The notes: generated from the sequence alone by a model not told the origin. DNA of 64,000 nucleotides from Candidatus Woesearchaeota archaeon (GCA_013202845.1 JABMPT010000011.1:55478-119477), one strand, 5' to 3'; numbered from the stretch's first letter, positions 54,572 through 63,506 are shown. Numbers and translations are program-made.

Positions 54572-54836
54572 CAACATAATCTACAAAAAGAGTACAACTG
54601 TTGAATACAACATCTTAGATGAAGAAGCAGTCATTCTCATACCTAAGAAAGGCGAGTTTTTTTCACTTAACAAAACAGGGACAAGAATATTCAAACTCAT
54701 AAATGGAAAGAATGATGTTAAAACAATAATAAAAAGAATATCTAAAGATTTCAACTTAAAAGAAGAAAAAGCAAAAAAAGATGTGATTGAATTCTTGAAC
54801 CAATTAAAGGAGAAAAATATTCTAAAAACAAAATGA
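54561..54836 (+). CDS. PqqD-like RiPP recognition element (RRE)
   Basis: 91 residues, the stand-alone PqqD size. The pattern fits: VEYNILDEEAVILIPKKGEFFSLNKTGTRIFKLI, where a beta hairpin is followed by 'lN.tG..i..li.g', then the winged-helix DVKTIIKRISKDFNL and a C-terminal helix ending LKEKNILK. RREs bind leader peptides of RiPP precursors and deliver them to tailoring enzymes. GGAGGT sits before the ATG. It overlaps both flanking radical-SAM genes (11 and 4 bases), so all three are made together. Confidence 0.87.
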   Translation: MKSNNIIYKKSTTVEYNILDEEAVILIPKKGEFFSLNKTGTRIFKLINGKNDVKTIIKRISKDFNLKEEKAKKDVIEFLNQLKEKNILKTK

Positions 54837-56131
54837 GTGATGCTACACTTATAAGCATGCAAGTTTCAGAAAGAAACTTAAAACATGTTCCTACCAACAC
54901 ACTTCAAGTTCTATCAATATTTGAAGATGAAAATATAAACATTGAGTTCAAAGATTACAACTTAGAGAAAGGCAATCTTTATGATGTTGATAAAATCTGT
55001 AATTTCTTAAAAAAATGTGAAGACTATTTGTTCCTAACTTCAGTTATAAGTGTACTACCAAATCTTCTTCTCGCTTTGAAAAAACTTAAAGAAACAAATC
55101 AAGAAAAGAAAGTGATTCTAGGAGGACACATGGCCCCAGAATTAGCAAAATATATTATCAAACATTTCTCCTTTGTAGATGTAATAACTCTTGGTTTTGC
55201 AGATAAGCGCATATGTGAAGTTTATAGACGATTAAAGAAAGGAGAAAGTTTAAAAGGAATAAACGGAATAGTTTTTTCTGAGAATAATAAAACTATTATC
55301 ACAGAAGGAAAAGTCAATGCTTCTAATGTTTCTAAACCTGCATTTGATAAGATCAATATGCAAGATTATGACATAGCTTACATAAATGACTCGATAGGCT
55401 GCCCATACAATTGTACTTTCTGCAACATTCCTATAATGCCAGGAAGAAAATTATATTACACGCCAATAAAGCAACTAAGAAAAGAGATAACCACTCTTTA
55501 TGATAAAGGAATAAAGAACATTATGTTAAGCGGAGAAGCATTTACTATAAACAAAAAAAGAGTTATAGAAGTCTGTGACCTGTTTTCAAAAGAAGGGAGA
55601 GACATCAAATGGAGATGTTATGGAAGGGTAAATCACATGAATGAAGAAATGCTACAAAAGATGTCAAAAGCAGGTTGTTATAGAATATTTTATGGCATAG
55701 AATCAGCTTCGAATAAAATCCTTAGAAGAATAAAAAAAGGATTCACAATAAATGAAGCTTTTAAAAAAATCTCTATCAGTAACAAATATATAGAAGAAGT
55801 TGTAGCAAGTATGATGTGGGGGTTTCCATTCGAAACAATGAAAGATTTCAATAAAACAGTTTTGTTCATTATGAAGTTAAAAAACATAAAAGTAACTCCT
55901 GCACTCTTGCATTTGGCTCCTCAAAGAAACACGTCCCTTTATAATGAATATAAAAAAAGAATAAGATTTTCAAAAGATTTGATATCAAACGTGACTTTCA
56001 ATTATGAAATACTAAAAAGAAAAGAATTAGCAACTCTAATACAATCTCATCCAGAAGCGTTCTTGGAATTCCATCATTATCATTCTAACAATCTAAGAAA
56101 AAAAGCAAACATGATAAATTATTTAGACTAA
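54833..56131 (+). CDS. B12-type radical SAM enzyme B of the RiPP-like cluster
   Basis: 432 residues, paralogue of enzyme A. B12-binding-like domain, then GCPYNCTFCNIP (near 190), LSGEAFTINKKR, IFYGIESASNKIL and MWGFPFETMKDF. Both copies end in a similar 'HPE.F..FHHYHS.N..KKA.MI' tail, which suggests an extra conserved C-terminal domain. The 3' end faces the precursor gene across 16 bases containing a run of nine A. Differences from enzyme A in the B12 domain and after the cluster suggest that the two act on different residues or steps. Confidence 0.85.
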   Translation: MSDATLISMQVSERNLKHVPTNTLQVLSIFEDENINIEFKDYNLEKGNLYDVDKICNFLKKCEDYLFLTSVISVLPNLLLALKKLKETNQEKKVILGGHMAPELAKYIIKHFSFVDVITLGFADKRICEVYRRLKKGESLKGINGIVFSENNKTIITEGKVNASNVSKPAFDKINMQDYDIAYINDSIGCPYNCTFCNIPIMPGRKLYYTPIKQLRKEITTLYDKGIKNIMLSGEAFTINKKRVIEVCDLFSKEGRDIKWRCYGRVNHMNEEMLQKMSKAGCYRIFYGIESASNKILRRIKKGFTINEAFKKISISNKYIEEVVASMMWGFPFETMKDFNKTVLFIMKLKNIKVTPALLHLAPQRNTSLYNEYKKRIRFSKDLISNVTFNYEILKRKELATLIQSHPEAFLEFHHYHSNNLRKKANMINYLD

Positions 56132-56134
56132 GTT

Positions 56135-56143
56135 AAAAAAAAA
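56135..56143 (-). terminator. Oligo-T terminator after the precursor peptide gene
   Basis: Nine T in a row on the minus strand, four bases after the TGA of the precursor ORF. Archaeal RNA polymerase stops at such runs, so the precursor mRNA should end here. Confidence 0.55.
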
Positions 56144-56147
56144 TTAA

Positions 56148-56249
56148 TCAAGCTTCAGTTCCAGTAGTGGTGCAAACCTTGTTTGCTAAATCTGATAAAT
56201 TACCAATCTTCTTGATAGTCGGCTTCTCATAAGAATCTTTCTTAATCAT
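56148..56249 (-). CDS. Candidate RiPP precursor peptide, 33 residues
   Basis: A Lys-rich leader contains YEKPTIKKIG at residues 7-16, an exact match to YxxPx[L/I]xxxG, the motif that lasso-type RREs read. After it come LSDLA and the C-terminal part NKVCTTTGTEA, with one Cys, four Thr and a penultimate Glu. It is read on the minus strand from ATG 56249 to TGA 56148. A TATA element (AATTTAAATAGT) lies ~29 bases upstream and an oligo-T run follows the stop, so it looks like an independently expressed, leaderless gene. It sits between radical-SAM enzyme B and a SPASM-like radical-SAM gene, and the matching RRE is 1.3 kb away. The modified residues and cleavage site are unknown. Confidence 0.72.
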   Translation of the reverse strand: MIKKDSYEKPTIKKIGNLSDLANKVCTTTGTEA

Positions 56250-56271
56250 TTCAATATTATAAAAGCTTTTT

Positions 56272-56284
56272 ACTATTTAAATTT
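56272..56284 (-). promoter_or_regulatory. TATA box of the precursor peptide gene
   Basis: AAATTTAAATAGT on the minus strand, centred about 29 bases before ATG 56249. It overlaps nothing but the few bases before the upstream gene's stop (56287), so the precursor may be expressed both alone and by read-through. Confidence 0.45.
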
Positions 56285-56286
56285 TT

Positions 56287-57318
56287 TCAATTAAAAAGCA
56301 TCTCATAAGCCTTAACTAATTTCTCTTTAATGCTAGTTTTTTCAGCAGATCCAATCAAACCAACCCTAGTACAAATCTTGCTGTCTTCCTTCAACTTAGA
56401 AAGTTTTGAAGTATACAAATCTTTTAAATTAGCAGAGTTAATATTTCCAAGATTAAAACAACACGTTTTAACATCGCCATTACACAAAATTGTTAATCTT
56501 TTAAAAGGAAGAAAACAATTGCCTTTTCCAGATATTTTTAAACCTAAATCAGAAAAATAATAATCAAAAATAAAATTCAGATTGTTATATGAATTAATAA
56601 CATTAAAACCGCTTCTTTTTAATTTTTTTATTTTATTTAAACATTTGAGTAATAATTTTTTATTTTTTATCCATAAATCGTAATTATCATATCTTTTCAT
56701 CAAATTGACATTATATGTAAGTGGTCTAAAAATAACTCCGTCAAAACTCTCTTTTTTGATAAAAGATATGATTTGATTAATTTCTGAAAGATTTTTATTG
56801 TGAATTATGATTCTTGCAAAGATTTTTGTTTTAGAAGAAAGTTTTTCTCGAGAAATTAATAGATTTCTAACACCACTAACTATTTTTTTGTAATTATGTC
56901 TTTGCATTAAACTATTTTGAGTTTTTTCTGTACCATAAAAAGAAATGATTATTTTATCAAGATTAATACTCATCAATTGATTTGCTATTTTTTTCGTTAT
57001 TAAAGAAGCATTAGTTGACAAACTTGTAACTAAGCCAATATTATTTGAATATTTAAGTATTTCAAGACAATCTTTATTCAACAAAGGTTCTCCACAACTA
57101 AAATCAATAAAAACAGTTCCCAACCAATTTTTTATCTGATTCAAAAGATGCTTCCATTGTTCTAATGATAAAACACTTTTTTTATTTTTATCTGCATGAC
57201 AAAAAATACAATCAGCATTGCATTTGTAAGTCAAATCAACAAGAACAATCCTCGGTCTTTTCAAAAATATTGATTTGCTAATATTATAAATCTGTAACAA
57301 ATTTTTTAAATAAGACAT
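56287..57318 (-). CDS. Radical SAM protein with SPASM/twitch-like C-terminus
   Basis: 343 residues. Cluster LTYKCNADCIFCHADK near residue 32 (CX3CX2C), SCGEPLLN (a variant GGE motif, near 80), LSTNASLI. C-terminal auxiliary-cluster region: GNCFLPFKRLTILCNGDVKTCCFN then Cys in SKICTRVG, the SPASM-like pattern with at least four Cys. SPASM enzymes typically modify peptides (sactionine, quinone, ether bonds). The precursor ORF starts 38 bases after its stop, on the same strand, making it a direct candidate for core modification. Confidence 0.82.
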   Translation of the reverse strand: MSYLKNLLQIYNISKSIFLKRPRIVLVDLTYKCNADCIFCHADKNKKSVLSLEQWKHLLNQIKNWLGTVFIDFSCGEPLLNKDCLEILKYSNNIGLVTSLSTNASLITKKIANQLMSINLDKIIISFYGTEKTQNSLMQRHNYKKIVSGVRNLLISREKLSSKTKIFARIIIHNKNLSEINQIISFIKKESFDGVIFRPLTYNVNLMKRYDNYDLWIKNKKLLLKCLNKIKKLKRSGFNVINSYNNLNFIFDYYFSDLGLKISGKGNCFLPFKRLTILCNGDVKTCCFNLGNINSANLKDLYTSKLSKLKEDSKICTRVGLIGSAEKTSIKEKLVKAYEMLFN

Positions 57319-57360
57319 TATTTAACCAATATAAGAATTATCTTTATTAATCTTACTAAA

Positions 57361-58419
57361 ATGAACGACGAAGAAAAACTATTATTAAACATTCTAAAAA
57401 CTAGAAAAAACAGATTTACTTATTTTAACATAGAAGATATTAATTGGGGAAAATTTTTGAAATTAAACAAATATCATTTTACTTGGTATAGATCACATAA
57501 TTATTTAAAGGAAAAAGAAGAAACACCTGAAAAAGTAAAAAAAGAATTAAAATCATTAACATTAAGCAATTCTAAAAGAAATCTAGTTCTTTTAAGCGAG
57601 ACAAAGGAACTTTGTAAAAAATTAAAAGAAAAGAAAATAGATTTTATTTTGCTAAAAGGATTGTCTATAATAAAGCAAGCAAAAGAAAATGAATCTTCTA
57701 GATTTATGGTTGATATTGATTTGTTAGTAAAGAAAAAAGAATTAGAAAAAATAACGTCTGCATTAAAAGATTATAATATAATCAAAACTAACAAAAATTA
57801 CTGGCGAAATTGGAAAAAATATTATGGACATCATGAACCAGTTCTTGTAAAAAGTAAAAATAATCAAAAAATATTATTAGAAATTCATACAAATATCGTC
57901 CCAAACATCAATCCTTTTAAAATAAAAAAAGAATTATTGTGGGAAAATATTTCAGAAATAAGATTAAAAAAAGAAAAACTAAAGAGTTTCAATCTAGAAC
58001 TACAAATAATATATTTATGCATACAAACTTCTTTTCATAACAAATTCTTACAAGGACTAAGAAATTTAAAAGACATAGACTTAATAATAACAAATAATAA
58101 AATAAATTGGGGAAGAATAGTTTCTCTAAGTCTAGAAACAAAAACTCAAGAATTTGTGTATGTAACATTAAAAACAACCAAAAAACTTTTATCAACAACA
58201 ATTCCTACAGATGTGTTAACAAAATTAAGAAAACAAAGTAATTTTAGACAAATAAAAAGAATAGAAAAGATTGCTAGAAACGTTTTAAAGATTCACAATT
58301 TTCCAAAATTAATAGATTGGAAGTATAATATAATACTTGCAAAAGATTTTAGGACAAAGTTAAAAGTGATAATTATAAGTGTAAAATTTTTAATAGAAAA
58401 AATTATTCAAAATAAATGA
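57361..58419 (+). CDS. Nucleotidyltransferase family protein (NTP_transf_5-like)
   Basis: 352 residues. The central motif FILLKGLSIIK followed by SRFMVDIDLLVKKKEL (near 90-130) matches the nucleotidyltransferases found with HprK-like kinases in lasso peptide clusters (the 'LKG ... R ... DIDLLV' pattern, with the Asp pair binding metal). HEPVLV and LEIHTNIVP follow (near 155-180). It is likely to attach a nucleotide or phosphate-linked group to a peptide or sugar. It overlaps the next radical-SAM gene by 4 bases. Confidence 0.8.
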   Translation: MNDEEKLLLNILKTRKNRFTYFNIEDINWGKFLKLNKYHFTWYRSHNYLKEKEETPEKVKKELKSLTLSNSKRNLVLLSETKELCKKLKEKKIDFILLKGLSIIKQAKENESSRFMVDIDLLVKKKELEKITSALKDYNIIKTNKNYWRNWKKYYGHHEPVLVKSKNNQKILLEIHTNIVPNINPFKIKKELLWENISEIRLKKEKLKSFNLELQIIYLCIQTSFHNKFLQGLRNLKDIDLIITNNKINWGRIVSLSLETKTQEFVYVTLKTTKKLLSTTIPTDVLTKLRKQSNFRQIKRIEKIARNVLKIHNFPKLIDWKYNIILAKDFRTKLKVIIISVKFLIEKIIQNK

Positions 58420-59372
58420 AATTTCTAAAACTATTTTATAAAAGTATTGGGAAAAAACCATTCAAACTAACTATAAAAGTTAATAACTTTTGTAATAGCC
58501 ACTGTAAAACCTGTAATGTTTGGAAAAAAAAGAAAACAAAAGAATTATCTATAAAAAATTATGAAAAAATAATCAATAAATTAAAGAATAACATTACATG
58601 GATAAGTTTAGTTGGTGGAGAACCATTTTTAAGAAAAGATATAACTGAACTTATAAACTATCTTTACAAAGAATTAAAGAATTTAATTTATGTAGATATT
58701 TCAACAAATGGATGGAATCCTAAATTAATATACCACAAAATAAACAAAATACTAACCAGTAATAAAAAAATCCATGTTAGTCTTGGCATTAGTATTGATG
58801 GACCTAAAAAAATCAATGACTTTATTAGAGGTAAACAAGGTTCATTTGATAAAGCTATTCAAACATACAATCTTATTAAAACAATAAAGAAAAACAATTT
58901 CTCACAACATATTAATTACACACTTTCAAATTTAAATGTTGGAGAATTCAGTAGATTCTTAACTGAGATGAAAAAAAACAACATATCTATACAAAATATT
59001 AATGTTGGATTTCAACATAAAGGATTCTTTTATGAAGATTTCTCAAAAACTAATTACGATTCAAGAAAAATTTTAGATGAAACTAGAAATATTATGAGGA
59101 AAAAGATATTTTCTTTTGGAATAATTAATCCTAAGGAAGTATTTAATATATATTTCTTATGGCGAATAAAAAACTATCTAAGAGGCTCAAAGATAAAAGA
59201 TTGTCAAGCAGGTACAAAATCATTATTTGTTGATTATAATGGTAAGATAAAACCTTGTATTCAATGGAACAAAAATATTGGAGATATAAAAAAAGGAAAT
59301 ATAAAAAAAGTAGATACAAAGAATTGTCCTGGATGCTGGACGTTTTGTGAAGTCTCAACTAATTCAATTTAA
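58416..59372 (+). CDS. Radical SAM protein with SPASM-like C-terminus
   Basis: 318 residues. Cluster VNNFCNSHCKTCNVWKK near residue 27 (CX3CX2C), SLVGGEPFLRKDI (near 68), GISIDGPKKIND (near 127). C-terminal Cys region CQAGTKSLFVDYNGKIKPCIQW and CPGCWTFCEV, the SPASM pattern. Translationally coupled to the nucleotidyltransferase. A peptide substrate is plausible from the family and the neighbours. Confidence 0.84.
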   Translation: MKFLKLFYKSIGKKPFKLTIKVNNFCNSHCKTCNVWKKKKTKELSIKNYEKIINKLKNNITWISLVGGEPFLRKDITELINYLYKELKNLIYVDISTNGWNPKLIYHKINKILTSNKKIHVSLGISIDGPKKINDFIRGKQGSFDKAIQTYNLIKTIKKNNFSQHINYTLSNLNVGEFSRFLTEMKKNNISIQNINVGFQHKGFFYEDFSKTNYDSRKILDETRNIMRKKIFSFGIINPKEVFNIYFLWRIKNYLRGSKIKDCQAGTKSLFVDYNGKIKPCIQWNKNIGDIKKGNIKKVDTKNCPGCWTFCEVSTNSI

Positions 59373-61384
59373 TATCTAAAAAAATAAGACCTATTTTTTC
59401 TAGTGAATAAAATAAAAAAAGAAATAAGTAATAAAAAAACTACATTCAAAAAAGGAGGTAATCGAAACCAAAGAATATTTTTTAATAAAGTACTTTCAGG
59501 ACCATTTATAAAAAACAGAGGCAAATAATAATTAAATAAAGGATTACCTATTGACTTCCAAGAATAAACCGCATTCCAAAGTTCACCTTCTATGAAAACT
59601 TGTCCATTACCTATAGGCACACTTACTTGTTCTAATTGTTGCATACCACATAAATTAATCAAAATAGAAAAGAATGTAATCAACAAAACAATTTTTATAT
59701 TGATTTTCTTCAATGCAAAAACAAAAGGAATCATTAAAAAAGGGATGACTGGTAATAAATGTCTAGGTCCAAATGCAGTTCCACCCCACCAAAGAAACAA
59801 AGATGACTGGAAAAATAGCAAACTTAAGAAAATAAGAAATATGAAAACTGTTTCCAATTTGTTTTTTTTAAACATAAAAAACAATCCTAAAAAAGAAAAT
59901 AATAATACTGGAGAATAAAATAATAATCCTCTGTAAGGATAAAACATCAATTTTATCAGGTTAATAAATAGATTGTTTTTTTCATATTGTTTATTCCAAG
60001 AAAACTTAAATTCTCTTAAAGTAGTATTGATTGTTTTCGTTTCATTGAGAAGAATATACTCTTTTCTGTGCTTTTTTGTAATAATACCATCCAAAGAAAC
60101 TACCATCCGATTACAAGAAACATCTTGCTCTATAAGTCTTTTATCAAAAGGACAATCACTCTCACGTACAAGCCCTCTCTCATAATCAATTATTGTATAA
60201 CCACTATCTTTAATAGACAAATAAAATATTTTAATCCAAACATCAGAAATATGTTTTCTAAAAAAAATCGAAATATTTGAATTAGTTTTTACATATTTAA
60301 AGAAATAAGGCTTCAACTCATTATTTGTTAAATAATGTTTAGTAAAATAATAAGAATCTTCTTCAACATTTGTTAATAAAAAAGATTCACCAACGGAGTT
60401 AGTTTCCATAATTGGAAAAAAATCATCCTCATTATTAGAATACAAAACACTAAAATTAGTCTCACAGTCAGTTCTGGTGTATTTATTATAATAAAATCTT
60501 AGAAATAACTTGTGAATAAAGTTTTTGTCCATAAGTTCTTTAATACAACCAGACTCCTCAATTAGTAAAGGTTTAGTACCAAAAATTTCTTTATCAATAT
60601 AATTATAAGTAAAATCAAAACTTTTAAAAATAGAAAAATTGTAAATAAACAATAAACTAATAACAAGTGATGAAGCAACAATAAAATATAATGTCTGTCG
60701 ATATGCTTTTTTAAATAATAAATAAAAAAATAGACCAAACAAAACAACTAAAGTGAAAGGTGATGTAATAACTGCAAAACCAATGGATAAACCTGCAAGT
60801 ACAAATCTCCAAATAGATAAATCACTTTTCTTTAAAGAACTATAAATAATATAAAAAGCCAAGAACGAAAAAAAAGTAGAGATTGCATGATCATAAAACA
60901 AAGTTGCATAATTAAAAGCAATCGTTCCTAAACCATAAGTAACAGCAGCAATATATCTGTGAGTTTTTTTCTTTGTGAAAAAAATAGTGATTTTATAAAC
61001 GAGAACAACTGTTAAAGCTGAAAACAAAGCAGAAGTAAAAATGATTATAAAAAAAACCATCCCATTATAAAGTGGATCAGGATTTGTTTCATAGAAATCA
61101 TCATTTATGTTTGGAGTGCCAAAAATATGCTTAAAAACAAAGTATGGAGGGACGGCTAGAAAAGAGGCTCCTGGAAACTTATCTGTATAATAATGACCAT
61201 TGTAATAAGCTCTATCACCAGTATTATTAGCATAACTATCAATCTTAAAAGTACCTTCATCAACAATTGCTCTTGTAAGATCTAAACGAGAATTCTCAAC
61301 CCATCCATCAATTCTTGCAAATGTTATGAAAATAATCCAAAAAATCAAAAAAAGTTTGAAAAGAGACTTATCAAAAATAGCCAT
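59369..61384 (-). CDS. Large GT-C-like membrane glycosyltransferase
   Basis: 671 residues, ~12 transmembrane helices with a ~190-residue external domain in the middle (about 270-460). The first external loop carries SRLDLTRAIVDEGTFKID and NTGDRAYYNGHYYTDKFPG, a conserved signature of dolichyl-phosphate-dependent GT-C-type proteins found in archaea and bacteria. Acceptor unknown. The 3' ends of this gene and the SPASM radical-SAM gene overlap by 4 bases. Its position in the island suggests glycosylation of a surface product. Confidence 0.78.
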   Translation of the reverse strand: MAIFDKSLFKLFLIFWIIFITFARIDGWVENSRLDLTRAIVDEGTFKIDSYANNTGDRAYYNGHYYTDKFPGASFLAVPPYFVFKHIFGTPNINDDFYETNPDPLYNGMVFFIIIFTSALFSALTVVLVYKITIFFTKKKTHRYIAAVTYGLGTIAFNYATLFYDHAISTFFSFLAFYIIYSSLKKSDLSIWRFVLAGLSIGFAVITSPFTLVVLFGLFFYLLFKKAYRQTLYFIVASSLVISLLFIYNFSIFKSFDFTYNYIDKEIFGTKPLLIEESGCIKELMDKNFIHKLFLRFYYNKYTRTDCETNFSVLYSNNEDDFFPIMETNSVGESFLLTNVEEDSYYFTKHYLTNNELKPYFFKYVKTNSNISIFFRKHISDVWIKIFYLSIKDSGYTIIDYERGLVRESDCPFDKRLIEQDVSCNRMVVSLDGIITKKHRKEYILLNETKTINTTLREFKFSWNKQYEKNNLFINLIKLMFYPYRGLLFYSPVLLFSFLGLFFMFKKNKLETVFIFLIFLSLLFFQSSLFLWWGGTAFGPRHLLPVIPFLMIPFVFALKKINIKIVLLITFFSILINLCGMQQLEQVSVPIGNGQVFIEGELWNAVYSWKSIGNPLFNYYLPLFFINGPESTLLKNILWFRLPPFLNVVFLLLISFFILFTRKNRSYFFRY

Positions 61385-61514
61385 GCAAGTAATAAACTTA
61401 ATTAATTTATTAAAACTTTTCTAAAAAGTCCTGAAGATTTATTAGAACTTAAAACAAATAAACTGCCTCAGATTTACAAAAATATAAAAAAGCGGATGTA
61501 ATTATAATATTGTA

Positions 61515-62381
61515 ATGAATGTATCTATTGGAGTAATGGCATATAATGAAGAAAGAAATATCTCTAAACTTTTAGATTCACTTTTAAAACAAAAAACAAA
61601 TACTGCTAATATAAAAGAAATAATTGTTGTTTCTTCTGGAAGTACAGATAAAACAAACGAAATAGTAAACAATTTCTCTAAAAAAAACAAAAAGATAAAA
61701 CTGATAGTTGAAGAAGAAAGAAGAGGGAAAAGTTCTGCTATCAACATTTTTCTAAAAAAAGCAAAATCAAATATTCTAATTTTAGAAAGTGCAGATACAA
61801 TTCCAAAAGAGAATACTATAGAGATTCTTTGTTCTAAATTTCATGATAAAATAATGGGTGTTGTTGGAGGAAAGTCAATACCAGTAAAAAATAAGAATAA
61901 ACTAATAAACTTCATAGTTCAATTACAATGGCAATTACATCATGAGTTATCTAAAAATAATCCTAAATTTGGAGAATTAATCGCTTTTAGAAAAATCATG
62001 AAACAAATCCCAAAAACAATTGTAGATGAAGAAGAAATCGCTTCAATAATAAAGAAGAAAAAATTAAAATTAATCTATGAACCAAACGCGATTGTTTATA
62101 ACAAAGGTCCAGAAACAATAAAAGATTTCATAAGACAAAGAAGAAGAATTTATTGCGGGCATCTTGAATTAAGAAAAAGAAAACAGTATAATGCTTCATC
62201 ATTAAATTCTATTAAAATATTTAAGATATTGTTACAATTAAAAGTGTTTAGAAAAAATATTCTATTTTCTATAATAGCAATAACTTTAGAAGGATTTGGG
62301 AGGGTTTTGGGATGTATGGACAATTATTTTAAAAAAAATCATGCAGTCTGGAGAGTTTCCGAAAGCACAAAAAAATTCTAA
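61515..62381 (+). CDS. GT2 glycosyltransferase
   Basis: 288 residues. N-terminal GT-A fold: VSIGVMAYNEERNISKLLDS, IIVVSSGSTDKTNEI, then the DxD-like region ILESADTIP (near 92) and GVVGGKSIPV. RRRIYCGHLEL near 215 is the QxxRW-like acceptor-site region. No membrane anchor except a weak hydrophobic segment near 255-268. Sugar and acceptor unknown. Confidence 0.85.
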   Translation: MNVSIGVMAYNEERNISKLLDSLLKQKTNTANIKEIIVVSSGSTDKTNEIVNNFSKKNKKIKLIVEEERRGKSSAINIFLKKAKSNILILESADTIPKENTIEILCSKFHDKIMGVVGGKSIPVKNKNKLINFIVQLQWQLHHELSKNNPKFGELIAFRKIMKQIPKTIVDEEEIASIIKKKKLKLIYEPNAIVYNKGPETIKDFIRQRRRIYCGHLELRKRKQYNASSLNSIKIFKILLQLKVFRKNILFSIIAITLEGFGRVLGCMDNYFKKNHAVWRVSESTKKF

Positions 62382-62434
62382 TAAAAAACAAAAACTATTT
62401 TAATAAGAGTCCAATCTCAGAACAAGTGGTAATC

Positions 62435-63472
62435 ATGCAAGAAGAATATTCTCCATTTAAAGCAGCGCATCATACAGACAGAATTAAACAATTAAAAAAA
62501 GGCGAACTTCCTGGTCCTGTTCAGATGCAAATTGATCTTACTAATGTTTGTAATCATGATTGTTTATATTGTACTCATAGAAACCCAAATAAAAGGTCTG
62601 GGACTGACTTTGATGAAAAAAGCATGATTACAACAGATAGAATTATCTCTTTGATTTCTGAAGCAAAAGAAGTTGGTGTAAAAGCTATTCTTCTTCTGGG
62701 TGGTGGCGAACCTTTAATTCATCCCAAAATTGAAGAAATTGTTAAGCACATCGAAGATCTTGGTTTGGAATTTGCTTTAGTATCCAATGGAAGTCTTTTT
62801 AACGAAGAAAAAGCTGCTCTTTTCAAAAACGCTTCTTGGATTAGAATTAGTATTGATGCTGCAACTGATAAGACTTATAAATTGGTTCAAGGTTCAAAAC
62901 ATGGAATTCCAAAAGACAAAATAACACTTATAAGACAAGTTTGCAAAGATACTGTTCTTGGAATTTCTTTTTTAACAAAACCTGAAAATTTTCATGAAGC
63001 TTATGATGCTGCAATCATGGCTAAAGAACTAGGGGCAGATAACATTAGATTCTCAATTGTTCAAACTATGGATGGTAAAGATATTATGTTGCCTTTTTAT
63101 GAAGAATATTTTAAACTTCTGAAACAAGCTAAATCACTTGAAGATAAAAATTTTAAAATATTTGGTTTAACTGAAAGAAAAATTGCACTTGAAAACAATA
63201 AAGATTATGAAAAATGTTTATTTCAACATTTTGTTGCAGTAGTTGGTGCTAATGGTAATGTTTATTCTTGTTGTTGGACTAAAAATTTAACTCCACATAT
63301 TTTAGGCTCTATTAATGAACAAAATTTTAAAGATATTTGGTTTGGAGAAAAAAGAAAAAAATACTTGAGAAGTCAAAATCTTAAACATTGTCCTCCATGT
63401 TGGTTTGACAAAAACAATGAACTCTTGAACTATTTAGTTAAAGATAAACCTCGACATGTTAACTTTGTATGA
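62435..63472 (+). CDS. Radical SAM/SPASM protein
   Basis: 345 residues from ATG 62435; a GTG at 62426 is possible. Cluster LTNVCNHDCLYCTHRNP near residue 38, LGGGEPLIHP (near 92), RISIDAATDKTY (near 135). SPASM part: KCLFQHFVAVVGANGNVYSCCWTK, then HCPPCWFDK. The pattern is close to that of the MoaA/PqqE-like proteins of glycan clusters. Base composition is less AT-rich than in its neighbours, so it could have a separate origin. Confidence 0.86.
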   Translation: MQEEYSPFKAAHHTDRIKQLKKGELPGPVQMQIDLTNVCNHDCLYCTHRNPNKRSGTDFDEKSMITTDRIISLISEAKEVGVKAILLLGGGEPLIHPKIEEIVKHIEDLGLEFALVSNGSLFNEEKAALFKNASWIRISIDAATDKTYKLVQGSKHGIPKDKITLIRQVCKDTVLGISFLTKPENFHEAYDAAIMAKELGADNIRFSIVQTMDGKDIMLPFYEEYFKLLKQAKSLEDKNFKIFGLTERKIALENNKDYEKCLFQHFVAVVGANGNVYSCCWTKNLTPHILGSINEQNFKDIWFGEKRKKYLRSQNLKHCPPCWFDKNNELLNYLVKDKPRHVNFV

Positions 63473-63506
63473 AAACGTTTAAATAAAAAAACATACTCGC
63501 TTCTTA

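Noticed and set aside
56148..56249. Reading the small peptide as a true lasso peptide
   Set aside because: No B2 protease or C cyclase is seen, the Thr normally placed before the core is absent, and the tail after Glu would be one residue.
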